DNA of 64,000 bases from Myxococcus landrumus (GTDB lineage Bacteria > Myxococcota > Myxococcia > Myxococcales > Myxococcaceae). The stretch is taken from positions 711,001 to 775,000 of the forward strand of contig NZ_CP071091.1 in the NCBI RefSeq assembly GCF_017301635.1. Reading direction: 5' to 3'. Below are positions 8,154-16,684 of this stretch, piece by piece. Below the pieces are notes generated by a model that worked only from the letters and a program-made list of their open reading frames with translations, did no database searches and was not told where the DNA came from. Positions within the stretch are counted from its first letter, which is position 1, and every line of letters starts with the position of its first letter. The position numbers and the translations under genes are program-made.

Positions 8154-9523
8154 GTGACAGCCCCGGCTACGAGTTCTGGCGCGAGTACCCGGACCACGAC
8201 CCCCAGGCGGTGGTCTGGTACCCGCTTACCTATGGCCCGCTGGACGTCAACACCGTCTGGCCCCAGGCGGGGCCCGAGCCCAAGCACGAGACGTCGCTCT
8301 ACATCCACATTCCGTTCTGCGCCGTCATCTGTCCGTTCTGCCCGTTCAACAAGTTCGCGTCCGTCGAGAAGATGATGTCGGAGTTCGTCATCGCGGTGAA
8401 ACGCGAGATTGAACTGCTGGCGTCGCGCTCCTACTGGTCCAATGCGCACATCAGCGCGGCCTTCTTCGGCGGAGGCACCCCGACGGCCCTGTCTGGAGAG
8501 CGGCTGGCCGACATCATCGAGACGTGCCGCAAGCTGCTGCGCTTCAGCGACGACACGGAGCTGACCGTCGAGGGCAGCCCGGAGACGCTGACGCCCGAGA
8601 AGCTGAAGATTCTGCGCGACGTGGGCGTCAACCGCATCAGCTTCGGCGTCCAGTCCTTCGACGACCACTACCTGAAGATGCTGGGGCGCGGTCACAACGC
8701 GGCGACCGCGCGGAAGACCATCGACATGGTCGCCGACGCGGGCTTCGACAACGTCGCCATCGACCTGATGTACCGCCTGCCAGGGCAGACGCTGGAGGAG
8801 GTGGAGAAGGACCTGGACACGGCGCTGCGCTCGGGCGTCAGCCACATCAGCGCCTACAGCCTCTTCGTGGAGCCGGGCTCCCCGCTGGCCCGCGTGCAGC
8901 ACCGGGGCAAGCTGCTCCCGCTGCCGGACGAAGAGACGGACCTGGAGATGTTCCGGCTGGTCATCGACCGGCTCGCCCAGTCGAACTTCGAGCTGTACAC
9001 GCTCTATGACTTCGCCCCGCCCGGCAGGCGGTGCGAGCACCACGTCATCAACTGGCACGCGCCCCAGAAGGAATACGTCGGCATTGGTCCGGGCGCCTTC
9101 TCCTTCGTGCGCAACGGGCGCGACGAGTTCGTCTACGGCAACGTCAACCCGCTGGAGCGCTACTTCGACCTCCTGCGCGAGGGGAAGCTGCCCATCGACT
9201 TCGGCGTGCACCTCTCCGAGGAGGAGCAGATGGCCCGCTACATGGTGCTGGGCACCAACGGGCTGGACATCCCCAAGGCCCCCTTCGAGCAGCGCTTCGG
9301 CCAGTCCATCACCTCGGTGTTCGGCGAGACAGTGGACCGGCTCCAGGGCTGGGGGCTGGTGGAGGACCTGCCGGAGCGCGTGTCGCTGACTCGCAAGGGC
9401 CGTCTGTACCTGGCCAACGTTGGAAAGTCTTTCTGCACGGAGAGGAACCGGATGAAGCCACACCCCGCGGGGGTGGACCTGCAGAAGGGTGCCGGTCAAA
9501 GCCTGATTGGCATCAATAAGTAG
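8150..9523 (+). CDS. HemN/HemW-type radical SAM enzyme (copy 2)
   Basis: A 457-residue paralogue of the gene at 6334. The cluster motif CAVICPFC has Cys57, Cys61 and Cys64, the same numbering as copy 1, followed again by PFNKF, GGGTPTA and SFGVQSF. Both copies share a Trp/Tyr-rich N-terminus with a WYP element and a HemN C-terminal domain near the end. The substitutions spread along the whole length show an old duplication with likely different substrate sites or steps, not a recent copy. The start ATG 8150 is fixed by overlap with the previous stop. The intended substrate is unknown; a two-step radical C-alkylation is one possibility. Confidence 0.9.
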   Translation: MSDSPGYEFWREYPDHDPQAVVWYPLTYGPLDVNTVWPQAGPEPKHETSLYIHIPFCAVICPFCPFNKFASVEKMMSEFVIAVKREIELLASRSYWSNAHISAAFFGGGTPTALSGERLADIIETCRKLLRFSDDTELTVEGSPETLTPEKLKILRDVGVNRISFGVQSFDDHYLKMLGRGHNAATARKTIDMVADAGFDNVAIDLMYRLPGQTLEEVEKDLDTALRSGVSHISAYSLFVEPGSPLARVQHRGKLLPLPDEETDLEMFRLVIDRLAQSNFELYTLYDFAPPGRRCEHHVINWHAPQKEYVGIGPGAFSFVRNGRDEFVYGNVNPLERYFDLLREGKLPIDFGVHLSEEEQMARYMVLGTNGLDIPKAPFEQRFGQSITSVFGETVDRLQGWGLVEDLPERVSLTRKGRLYLANVGKSFCTERNRMKPHPAGVDLQKGAGQSLIGINK

Positions 9524-9546
9524 CAGTCGCAGCAAGGAGGTATGGC

Positions 9547-9750
9547 ATGGAAAAGATCAAGGCCCCTGTTCGGGTGAACTACCGCCCCGTGTCGGAGGAT
9601 CCATCGCGGAAGTGCTCGGATTGTTTCTTCTACGATCAACCCCACGAACGTGATGACGGAAACTGCTTCGGTCATCAGGTCAGCTCCACGGGGGTATGTG
9701 ACGCCTTTTCGGCGCCCGCCGGGCTCATGCCCGACAATGCCAGCAATTGA
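9547..9750 (+). CDS. Small four-cysteine protein, possibly a HiPIP-like or other Fe-S carrier
   Basis: A 67-residue protein with a good GGAGG ribosome site (9537-9541) before its ATG. Four of its cysteines fall in the pattern CxxC-x13-CF-x9-C, close in spacing to the C-x2-C-x14-C-x13-C of high-potential iron-sulfur proteins, and the aromatic FFY after the second Cys also fits. There is no signal peptide, whereas classical HiPIPs are exported. It stands directly after the second radical SAM gene, so it could pass electrons to the radical SAM pair or to a P450. A structural zinc protein is the alternative reading. Confidence 0.65.
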   Translation: MEKIKAPVRVNYRPVSEDPSRKCSDCFFYDQPHERDDGNCFGHQVSSTGVCDAFSAPAGLMPDNASN

Positions 9751-9816
9751 TGCGGAGGCATTCGCGCCACACAAACACAGGAGCGGGCGCTTCACCGCGC
9801 TCGCGGGGGAATCACC

Positions 9817-10731
9817 ATGGCAAATCCCGCCAGTTCCAAACTGAACAAGTTGTTGGATGATGTGGAGAGCGGCTCCATCTCCGTGCTGGACTTCCTGAAG
9901 GACGTCTCCGGGAAGCCCGAGTACCTGGATGGCCTGGGCAAGCATGTCACGAAGTCCGGCAAGTCCTCCCGGGTCCGGCTCAAGGGGGCCTTCGCACGCA
10001 GCAGGGTCCTGATGCGGATCGAGGCGGTGGACCCGACGGGCGCCAACCACGTGGAGGGCTCCGTCCTCCCCGGCGCCCTGCAATTCACCCAGTTGATGAA
10101 GCGCGGTCAGTTCGAAACCACCGTCACGAAGGGCGCGGCTGAAATCAACGTCGGAGGCACCACGGCGAAGGTCTCCACGGGAAACAAGCTCCTCATCCAC
10201 GCGGGCAAGCCGTTTGGCTTCTTGAACTCGGGGAACCAGCCCTGGGACTTCAAGGCGATCCACTCGGCCTGGAACCCGGACACGTTCGTCTACGAATACG
10301 CGCAGCAGATGCTGGTGGGAGACCAGCTGTGGTTCTCCATCAAGCCGACCATCGACGACGCCTCGGACCGGCCCTACTACAACATCCGTTCGTCGGTGAG
10401 CGGCACCTTCTCCGTCGTCATGGTGGACCCGAAGCAGAGCACCATTCCCTGCTACTACTCGGACGGAGAGAACGTCGTGAGCGCGCTGCTCGGCAGCGGT
10501 GAGCTCGTCATGGGCTCCAAGCGCATCCCGCTGGAGCGCGGCAAGTCGCAGTCCGTGCCACCCAAGGAGCCCTTCCAGCTCGTCAACCCCGGCCCCGAGC
10601 CCTTCATGGCGGAGATTCGTCCGGAGCCCGCGCGGGAGTGGCAACCTCAGACATCCTATTGGGAGGCCCAACCCGGGAAGTTCGTCACCGGGGACCAGGT
10701 GTTCTTCGAGTACGTCTTCTCCACGCCCTGA
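9817..10731 (+). CDS. Unknown protein, probably two cupin-like beta-barrel halves
   Basis: A 304-residue protein with no signal peptide and no membrane segment. Residues 1-60 are polar and charged. The rest is strand-rich and appears to hold two barrel-like repeats: one around GQFETTVTKGAAEINVGG...LLIHAGKPFGFLN, and one around the final GSGELVMGSKRIPLERGKSQ...FQLVNPGPEPF. Both follow the layout of a cupin strand pair, a Gly turn and a closing Pro-rich edge. The usual HxH-E-H metal set is not obvious, so an enzymatic role is uncertain. It lies 66 bases after the four-Cys gene and 11 bases before a P450, in the same presumed operon. Function unknown. Confidence 0.7.
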   Translation: MANPASSKLNKLLDDVESGSISVLDFLKDVSGKPEYLDGLGKHVTKSGKSSRVRLKGAFARSRVLMRIEAVDPTGANHVEGSVLPGALQFTQLMKRGQFETTVTKGAAEINVGGTTAKVSTGNKLLIHAGKPFGFLNSGNQPWDFKAIHSAWNPDTFVYEYAQQMLVGDQLWFSIKPTIDDASDRPYYNIRSSVSGTFSVVMVDPKQSTIPCYYSDGENVVSALLGSGELVMGSKRIPLERGKSQSVPPKEPFQLVNPGPEPFMAEIRPEPAREWQPQTSYWEAQPGKFVTGDQVFFEYVFSTP

Positions 10732-10742
10732 AAAGGCAGACC

Positions 10743-12101
10743 ATGCACCAGCCTCCGCTTCCTCCTCATGCCTCGGGTGTGCCGTGGGTGGGTGACTCCG
10801 TGGAGTTCGGACGGAACCCCAAGCGGTTCGTGTTGAAGCGGCAGGCCCGGTTGGGGCCGGTCTTCATGGGACACATCCTCGGAGCGTCCACGGCCGTCAT
10901 GGTCGGGCCGCAGGCGCTCCGGTTCGTCCTCTCATCGCATCGCCATCACTTCGTCTCCGGGCCCGGCTGGCCTCGCGGGCTGGGCATGTTGATGAGTGGG
11001 GCCTTGATGATGAAGGACGGCGACGTGCAGGTGAGGACCCGTCGCCTCCTGGCACCGGCGCTCGCTGGCTCCGCGCTGGCCAGCTACACGCCGGTGATGG
11101 AGGCGACGGCGCGGCGGCACCTGGACCGCTGGGTCCAGCAGGGCCGCCTGTCGCTCTATGACGGGCTCAAGGGCCTCACGTTCGACACCGCCAGCCAGTT
11201 GCTCTTCGGCACCCCGGCGGGCGCCGACACCGGGCGGCTGGGGAAGCTGTTCGCGACGTATACGGCGGGCATGCAGGGACTCCACCCGGTGGTGCCCCTG
11301 CGCGTGCCATTCACTCCCTTCGGGCGGGCCTTCGCGGCCCGTTCGGAGATGCTGCGAGAGGTCACCCGCATCATCCAGGAGCGGGAGGGGACCCCGGGCA
11401 CCGACGCGCTGGCGAGGCTGCTCGAGTCGCGCAAGGAGCAGGGCGAGGAAGGGCCCTCTGCCGATGCGCTCGCCGAACAGGCCTTCTTCCTCCTCTTCGC
11501 CGGACATGAGAGCACGAGCTCGCTGGCGACCTCCGCGTGTCTGGAGTTGTCCCGGCACCCCGAGCTGCTCGACAGCGCGCGCGAGGAGGCTCGAACGCTG
11601 GGGGATGGACCGCTCACGATGGAGCGCGTGGAGCGGCTGCCGTTCCTGGAGCAGGTGCTGCTGGAGACCGAGCGGCTCCATCCGCCGTTCTCGGGCAGCT
11701 TCCGGCAGGTGGTGAAGCCCTTCGAGTTCAACGGCTTCCGCGTGCCCGAGGGCTGCCGGGTCTTCTACTCCATCAACGGGACACACGGAGACCCCGCCAC
11801 GTTCCCGGAGCCAGAGCGCTTCACGCCAGGCCGCTTCACGCCGGAGGCCGCCCGGTGCGCCAGGCACGAGCTGGGCCTGGTGGGCTTCGGCGCGGGGCCT
11901 CGCAGTTGTCTGGGCATGGGCTTCGCGAGGCTCCAGGCGAAGGTTGTCCTCGCGCTCCTGCTGCGGGACTACGAGTGGAGCCTCCTGCCCAAGCAGAGCC
12001 TGGACCCCGTGTATCTGCCCTCACTCTTTCCGAAGGACCATCTGCGGGTCTCGTTCCGGCGGCGGACCGCCGAGGAGCCCTGCCGCAGGGAGACGGCATG
12101 A
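10743..12101 (+). CDS. Cytochrome P450
   Basis: A 452-residue complete P450 starting at ATG 10743, 11 bases after the previous stop. Helix I carries AGHESTSS in place of the common AGxxT, helix K has ETER (ExxR), and the haem loop is FGAGPRSCLGMG with the ligand Cys at about 389. The N-terminus has no membrane anchor; PPLPPHASGVPWVG is a Pro-rich start typical of soluble bacterial enzymes of the CYP51/CYP120-like style. It ends in the ATGA that starts the halogenase-like gene, so the two oxidative enzymes are coupled. Substrate unknown; hydroxylation or epoxidation of a lipophilic intermediate is the generic expectation. Confidence 0.93.
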   Translation: MHQPPLPPHASGVPWVGDSVEFGRNPKRFVLKRQARLGPVFMGHILGASTAVMVGPQALRFVLSSHRHHFVSGPGWPRGLGMLMSGALMMKDGDVQVRTRRLLAPALAGSALASYTPVMEATARRHLDRWVQQGRLSLYDGLKGLTFDTASQLLFGTPAGADTGRLGKLFATYTAGMQGLHPVVPLRVPFTPFGRAFAARSEMLREVTRIIQEREGTPGTDALARLLESRKEQGEEGPSADALAEQAFFLLFAGHESTSSLATSACLELSRHPELLDSAREEARTLGDGPLTMERVERLPFLEQVLLETERLHPPFSGSFRQVVKPFEFNGFRVPEGCRVFYSINGTHGDPATFPEPERFTPGRFTPEAARCARHELGLVGFGAGPRSCLGMGFARLQAKVVLALLLRDYEWSLLPKQSLDPVYLPSLFPKDHLRVSFRRRTAEEPCRRETA

Positions 12102-13348
12102 ACAAGGTACGTATCGGCAAGGTCGTCATCGTCGGCGGAGGCGTCGCTGGCAGCACGCTGGCCATCTACCTGGCGCGGGCGGGCCGGGATGTGCTCATCG
12201 TGGACCGGCCGTTGAAGCTGGACCTGCTCGTGGGCGAGTCGCTGCTGCCTCCCTCCACGACCATCCTCCAGGACCTGGGCATCGAGGACCAGGTGAAGGC
12301 GTGCTCCACGCTCAAGCAGGGGGTGGCCTTCGTCATGCGGACCGGCCGCGTGCTGCTGCTCAACCTCCAGCGGCTGACGGGCCTGTCCGCGTCCTACGCG
12401 TACAACGTCCCCCGGCCGCGGTTCGACCAGCTGCTGCGGACCCGGGCCCAGGAGGTGGGCGTGCGGGTGGTGCAACATGCCGCGCGCCTGCGGGTGGAAG
12501 GGGGCCGGGTGGAGCTCGATGCCGAGACGCTGGAAGCCTGTGGGCTCAAGGAGCAGCCGGACCTGGTGGTGGATGCCACCGGCCGGGCGCGCATGTTCGG
12601 CCGGGCGATGGAGCTGCCCGGCATCGCGGGCAAGCGCAACGACACGTGTCACTTCGCCCACTTCGAGAACGTCGACCTGGGCGTCTCGCTCTCGGGCTGC
12701 GCGGTCATCACCGCGATGAAGACGGGGTGGGCCTGGCGCATCCCGCTGCCGGACCGGATGAGCGTGGGCGTGGTGCAGGACACCGCGCATCTCACCGCCT
12801 ATGGCAGCACGCCCGAGGAGCGGCTCGAGCACGCCTTGCGCGACGACCCCATCATGGCCGCCGCCATCCGTGAGGGCCGGCGGCTCACGAGCGTCCGCGT
12901 CTACAACAACTACCAATGGCGCTATGAGCGCTTCCGCGGGCCGAACTGGGTTCTCGTGGGGGATGCCGCCGGGTTCGTCGACCCGACGCTGTCCTCGGGC
13001 GTGTTGCTGTCGCTCCAGGGCGCCTCGGGGCTGGCCAAGGCGCTCACGGCGGACGACGTCTCGAGCGCGCTCACCCGCTGGGAGGCGACCTACCGGGAGA
13101 ACATCGCCACGTGGCAGGAGCTGGTGGACTCGTTCTACGACGGGCGGCTGTTCGCCATGATCATGCAGGGCGAGGACTTCGCGCGGAACAACGAGATGCT
13201 CGGGCCCTTCAACCGGCACATGGAGCGCAACGTGGCGGGCGCCGTGCTGGGCGCGCGGACGACGCACTGGTACGGCAAGCGGCTGGTGCGGATGATCATC
13301 AACCACGGGCTGGTGCGCTACCAGCCCGGGGAGTGGGCCATCCGCTGA
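12098..13348 (+). CDS. FAD-dependent halogenase-family protein (WxWxIP present)
   Basis: A 416-residue flavoprotein. GGGVAGS (residues 13-19) is the Rossmann dinucleotide loop. WAWRIP (211-216) matches the WxWxIP motif that marks flavin halogenases. VGDAAGFVDPTLSSGV (287-302) is the second FAD segment, in its halogenase form. Lys73 in TLKQGVAFV could correspond to the lysine that handles hypochlorous acid, though alignment is needed. Related non-halogenating reductases and monooxygenases also share the fold. Start ATG 12098 overlaps the P450 stop. No dedicated flavin reductase is visible. If active it would chlorinate or brominate an electron-rich ring, consistent with the HpaB-like phenol hydroxylase upstream. 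Confidence 0.85.
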   Translation: MNKVRIGKVVIVGGGVAGSTLAIYLARAGRDVLIVDRPLKLDLLVGESLLPPSTTILQDLGIEDQVKACSTLKQGVAFVMRTGRVLLLNLQRLTGLSASYAYNVPRPRFDQLLRTRAQEVGVRVVQHAARLRVEGGRVELDAETLEACGLKEQPDLVVDATGRARMFGRAMELPGIAGKRNDTCHFAHFENVDLGVSLSGCAVITAMKTGWAWRIPLPDRMSVGVVQDTAHLTAYGSTPEERLEHALRDDPIMAAAIREGRRLTSVRVYNNYQWRYERFRGPNWVLVGDAAGFVDPTLSSGVLLSLQGASGLAKALTADDVSSALTRWEATYRENIATWQELVDSFYDGRLFAMIMQGEDFARNNEMLGPFNRHMERNVAGAVLGARTTHWYGKRLVRMIINHGLVRYQPGEWAIR

Positions 13349-13358
13349 CGTTGCGTGC

Positions 13359-14741
13359 TCAGCTCGCCGCGGCGGCCTTCGCGTAGGGGCAGGTGCCGCG
13401 GCGAACGGGCAGCCCCGACGCGGGCACCAGGTGGATGCCGTCCGCCTTGGGGACCACGCGCGGCGTGGCCAGCTCCAGCCCTGTCTGGAGAACCATGGCG
13501 CTGGTGACGACCTTGAGCTCCAGCAGCGCGAACTTCTGCCCCAGGCAGCGCCGGTTGCCTCCGCCGAACGTGGTCCACTTGTGCGCGGAGGGAGGACTGC
13601 CCAGGAATCGCTCAGGTCGGAAGTCGTCCGGCTCCGAGTAGAGGTCCCTGCGCCGGTGGAGGAGATAGGGGGAGTTGATCAACACGGTGTCCGCGGGGAG
13701 CTCGTACTCGCGCAGCCGCATGGGCGCCTTCAGCACGCGTCCGCCGCAGATGGGCGACAGGGAGCGGGAGCGGAGGCTCTCCTTGAGGACGGCGTCGAGA
13801 TAGGGGAGGGCGGTGAGCCGCGACACGTCGAGCTCTCCATTCGAGTGGAGCGGCTCCAGCTCCGCGCGCAGCCGCTCGCGGACGTCGGGCAGGGCCATGA
13901 GTCGCTCGGCGACCCAGGTCAGCGCGACGGCCGTCGTCTCCAGCCCCGCGATGAGGAGGGCAACCGTCTCGTCGCGTATCTCCTGGTCGGTCAGCCGCAG
14001 CCCGTCCTTTCCCTCGCCTCGGATGAGGAGGGACAGCACGTCCTCCGCGGTGGCGAGGTTCGGGTCGGTTCGCTTCCGCGCAATCTCCGCGAAGAGCAGC
14101 GCGTCCGTGTCGCGGACGATGCGGACGATGCGGCCCCAGGGGCTCAAGGGGCCCAGGTCCCACCGCAGCGCGGGAATCAGCAGCATCTTCGAGCCCATGC
14201 CCAGGCTGGCCACCTGGGAGATGAGCTTGAGGAAGCGGGCATGGCCGGGGGCGGTGTCGTCCAGGCCCAGCACGGTGCGGAAGATGATGCGCAGCGCGAT
14301 GTCCTGCATCTGGGGCTGGAGCGGAAAGCGCCCGGTGCGAGGCCAGCGCTCGATGGCGGCGGTGGCAATGGCATACATCGCCCCCGCATGTCGCTCCACG
14401 TGGCCGCCTCGGAAGGGCGCCTGGACCAGCTCCCGACGGCGCGCGTGGGCTTCGCCGTCCAGTGTGAGCGTGCAGTTCCAGCCGGTCAGCGGAGAGAAGA
14501 CGCTGCCCGCGGCCTCGCCCGCGTGAAGCAGGTCCGGGCTCCCGGTGTACATCTCCTTCAAGTCCTCCGGATTCGACAGACACACCTGCTTGCGGCTCCC
14601 GGGGAACTGAATCGTGAAGAGGTCGCCGAACTGCTCCACGCACTGGTCGAGGAACGAGAGGGGGTTCTGGAAGAAGCGGAAGCCCTGGGCCGCCGCGGAG
14701 GCGGAGAGGCCAGGAGGCAGCTCATGTCGGGTCATGGACAC
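13359..14741 (-). CDS. Cytochrome P450, divergently transcribed
   Basis: A 460-residue P450 on the minus strand, starting at GTG 14741 or more likely ATG 14735, preceded by CCCAGG. It has AGLETTAVA in helix I, ESLR as ExxR, the PERF-like FRPERFLG segment, and the haem loop FGGGNRRCLGQ. It converges on the halogenase-like gene with only 10 bases between the two stops. It is divergent from the KstD-like gene across a 110-base promoter region that contains a possible operator. This orientation separates it from the plus-strand operon and suggests its own control. Confidence 0.93.
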   Translation of the reverse strand: MSMTRHELPPGLSASAAAQGFRFFQNPLSFLDQCVEQFGDLFTIQFPGSRKQVCLSNPEDLKEMYTGSPDLLHAGEAAGSVFSPLTGWNCTLTLDGEAHARRRELVQAPFRGGHVERHAGAMYAIATAAIERWPRTGRFPLQPQMQDIALRIIFRTVLGLDDTAPGHARFLKLISQVASLGMGSKMLLIPALRWDLGPLSPWGRIVRIVRDTDALLFAEIARKRTDPNLATAEDVLSLLIRGEGKDGLRLTDQEIRDETVALLIAGLETTAVALTWVAERLMALPDVRERLRAELEPLHSNGELDVSRLTALPYLDAVLKESLRSRSLSPICGGRVLKAPMRLREYELPADTVLINSPYLLHRRRDLYSEPDDFRPERFLGSPPSAHKWTTFGGGNRRCLGQKFALLELKVVTSAMVLQTGLELATPRVVPKADGIHLVPASGLPVRRGTCPYAKAAAAS

Positions 14742-14784
14742 ACCTGGGACTGGCGGGAGAGGGGCCCTGGAGTGCGAGAGCTAT

Positions 14785-14805
14785 CACTGTAGAAGACTGT
14801 CAGTG
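14785..14805. promoter_or_regulatory. Candidate operator in the P450/KstD-like divergent promoter
   Basis: CACTG (14785-14789) and CAGTG (14801-14805) form an inverted pair 11 bases apart. The right half also lies in the near-palindrome ACTGTCAGT (14797-14805), a shape often bound by TetR-type repressors. It sits in the only divergent gap of the tailoring block, between genes at 14741(-) and 14852(+). No regulator gene is in the window, so the binding protein is unknown. Confidence 0.35.
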
Positions 14806-14851
14806 TATCGCGTCTCGCTCACTTCGTTGGGAACCGGATGGAGATGAGTCC

Positions 14852-16564
14852 ATGGACACACGCGCGGATGGAACCACGGAAGTGGATGTCCTCGTCGTAG
14901 GCTCGGGGGCTGGAGCCATGACAGCCGCGGTGCGCGCCGCGCACCAGGGCGCGAAGGTGCTGCTCATCGAAAAGAGCGCGCGCTACGGAGGCTCCTCCGC
15001 CATGTCCGGCGGCTGTGTCTGGATTCCCAACAACCGCTTCATGAAGCCTGCGGGCATCGAGGACTCCGACGCGGAGGCGATGCGCTACCTGCGCGCGCTC
15101 ACGAAAGGAAGCATCGCGGAGGAGCGACTGGAGGCGTGTGTCTCGGAGGGCCGCGCCATGGTCGACTTCCTCCAGGACCACTCGGACGTCGCCATGGGCA
15201 TCATCCCCTCGTACCCGGACTACTATCCGGAGGTGCCCGGCGGGAAGAGCAGCGGCCGCTCGCTGGAGGCGCTGCCGTTCCACGGCTCGGAGCTGGGGGC
15301 GGACTTCTACGACATGAGGGAGAGCCATCCGCAGATGCTCTTCCTCGATGAAATCTCCCTCTCGTTCCCGGAGTCGCGCCACGCCATGCACCGGCGTCCG
15401 GGCTGGGTGGGCTTGATGATGCGGACCATGGCCCGCTACTGGCTGGACGTGAAGGGCCGGCTGCGCGGCCGCAGGGACCGGCGCGTCTGCCTGGGCGCGG
15501 CGCTGGTGGCGCGGCTTCGCGGGACGCTGGCGAAGCAGGGCGTGCCCCTGTGGCTCAACACGGGCTTCAAGGACTTCGTCGTCGAGCAGGGCCGGGTGAC
15601 GGGAGTGGTCGCGAGCCGAGGGGGCCAGGCGTGCCGCATCCTCGCGCGCCGGGGCGTCATCCTCGCGGCGGGTGGCTTCGAGCGGAACAGCGCCATGCGC
15701 GAGAAGTACCTGCCCGCGCCCACCAAGGCGGAGTGGAGCACGGGCAACCCCGAGAACACGGGGGATGTCATCTCCGCGGGCATGGACCTGGGCGCCGCGA
15801 CGGACTTCATGGAGGACGCGTGGTGGGGGCCCACCAATCCCATCCCGGGGCGGCGCGCGGGCGTGGCGTACATGTTCGTCACGGAGCGCTCCGTGCCGGG
15901 CGGCATCCTGGTCAACCGGGACGGGGTGCGCGTGGTCAACGAGTCCGCGCCGTACAGCGACATCGTGAGGGCGATGTACGCGACGCCGGACAGCGAGGGC
16001 AAGCCGAGTGTCCCACTGTACCTGGTGGTCGACGCGGCCTTCCGGCGCAGGTTCAGCCTGGGGCCCATCATGCCCGGGGTGCCGGACGCCAAGGTGCCCA
16101 AGCACTTGTTCGAGCAGCGCTTCCTCGTCCGGGGGACCTCCCTGGATGACCTGGCGGCGCAGGTGGGCATCCGCGCGGACGGCTTGAGGGAGACCGCCGA
16201 GAAGATGAACCGCTACGCCCGCGAGGGGAGGGACCCCGACTTCCACCGGGGTGACAGTCTTTACGACGCCTGCTGGTCGGATGCGTCCTATGGGCGCAAT
16301 CCCTGTCTGGGGACGCTGGCGGAGCCGCCGTTCTACGCGGTGGAGGTGTATCCGGGAGACATCGGCAGCCGGGGCGGCCTGCGGGTGGATGCCCATGCGC
16401 GGGTGCTGCGGCCGGACCAGCAGGTCATCCCGGGCTTGTATGCCATTGGGAACTGCTCCTCGCCCGTCTACGGGAACAGCTATCCGGGCGCGGGCGCCAC
16501 GCTGGGTCCCGCGATGACCTTTGGCTACGTGGCCGCGAACCGGGCCCTGGCCGGCGGCGCCTGA
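14852..16564 (+). CDS. KstD/fumarate-reductase-like FAD-dependent dehydrogenase
   Basis: A 570-residue flavoprotein of the FAD_binding_2 type. The N-terminal VVGSGAGAMTAAVRA binds FAD, GGSSAMSGG follows as in 3-ketosteroid delta-1-dehydrogenases, and the C-terminal YGNSYPGAGATLGPAMTFGYVAA is a strong KstD signature. Such enzymes introduce a C=C next to a ketone in a ring or reduce an activated alkene. The length is usual for KstD (500-570). The ATG follows a 110-base divergent promoter; GGATGGAGATGAGTCC upstream provides a ribosome site (GGAG at about 14839). In this setting it may desaturate or reduce a tailoring intermediate; actual steroid catabolism is not supported by any neighbour. Confidence 0.87.
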   Translation: MDTRADGTTEVDVLVVGSGAGAMTAAVRAAHQGAKVLLIEKSARYGGSSAMSGGCVWIPNNRFMKPAGIEDSDAEAMRYLRALTKGSIAEERLEACVSEGRAMVDFLQDHSDVAMGIIPSYPDYYPEVPGGKSSGRSLEALPFHGSELGADFYDMRESHPQMLFLDEISLSFPESRHAMHRRPGWVGLMMRTMARYWLDVKGRLRGRRDRRVCLGAALVARLRGTLAKQGVPLWLNTGFKDFVVEQGRVTGVVASRGGQACRILARRGVILAAGGFERNSAMREKYLPAPTKAEWSTGNPENTGDVISAGMDLGAATDFMEDAWWGPTNPIPGRRAGVAYMFVTERSVPGGILVNRDGVRVVNESAPYSDIVRAMYATPDSEGKPSVPLYLVVDAAFRRRFSLGPIMPGVPDAKVPKHLFEQRFLVRGTSLDDLAAQVGIRADGLRETAEKMNRYAREGRDPDFHRGDSLYDACWSDASYGRNPCLGTLAEPPFYAVEVYPGDIGSRGGLRVDAHARVLRPDQQVIPGLYAIGNCSSPVYGNSYPGAGATLGPAMTFGYVAANRALAGGA

Positions 16565-16684
16565 AGGTGCGTCCGGAAGGCGAGTCGCTGTCCGCCCGAA
16601 GACGACTGCCCGGGAGCCCCTGGATGGGTTCACGGACGTCCCCTACCTTGGTGCGAGGCTGTCTCGCGCGAAGGAGGCAGGGGC

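Noticed and set aside
6334..9523. Reading the two HemN-like genes as haem biosynthesis enzymes
   Set aside because: There are two tandem copies coupled to a methyltransferase and a lipid-carrier-like gene, with no other haem genes. The CPxCPFNK context also differs from the HemN CxxxCxxCxC form.
14852..16564. Steroid catabolism locus based on the KstD-like protein
   Set aside because: No other steroid-degradation genes (HsaA-D, KshAB and others) are present; the neighbours are natural-product tailoring enzymes.
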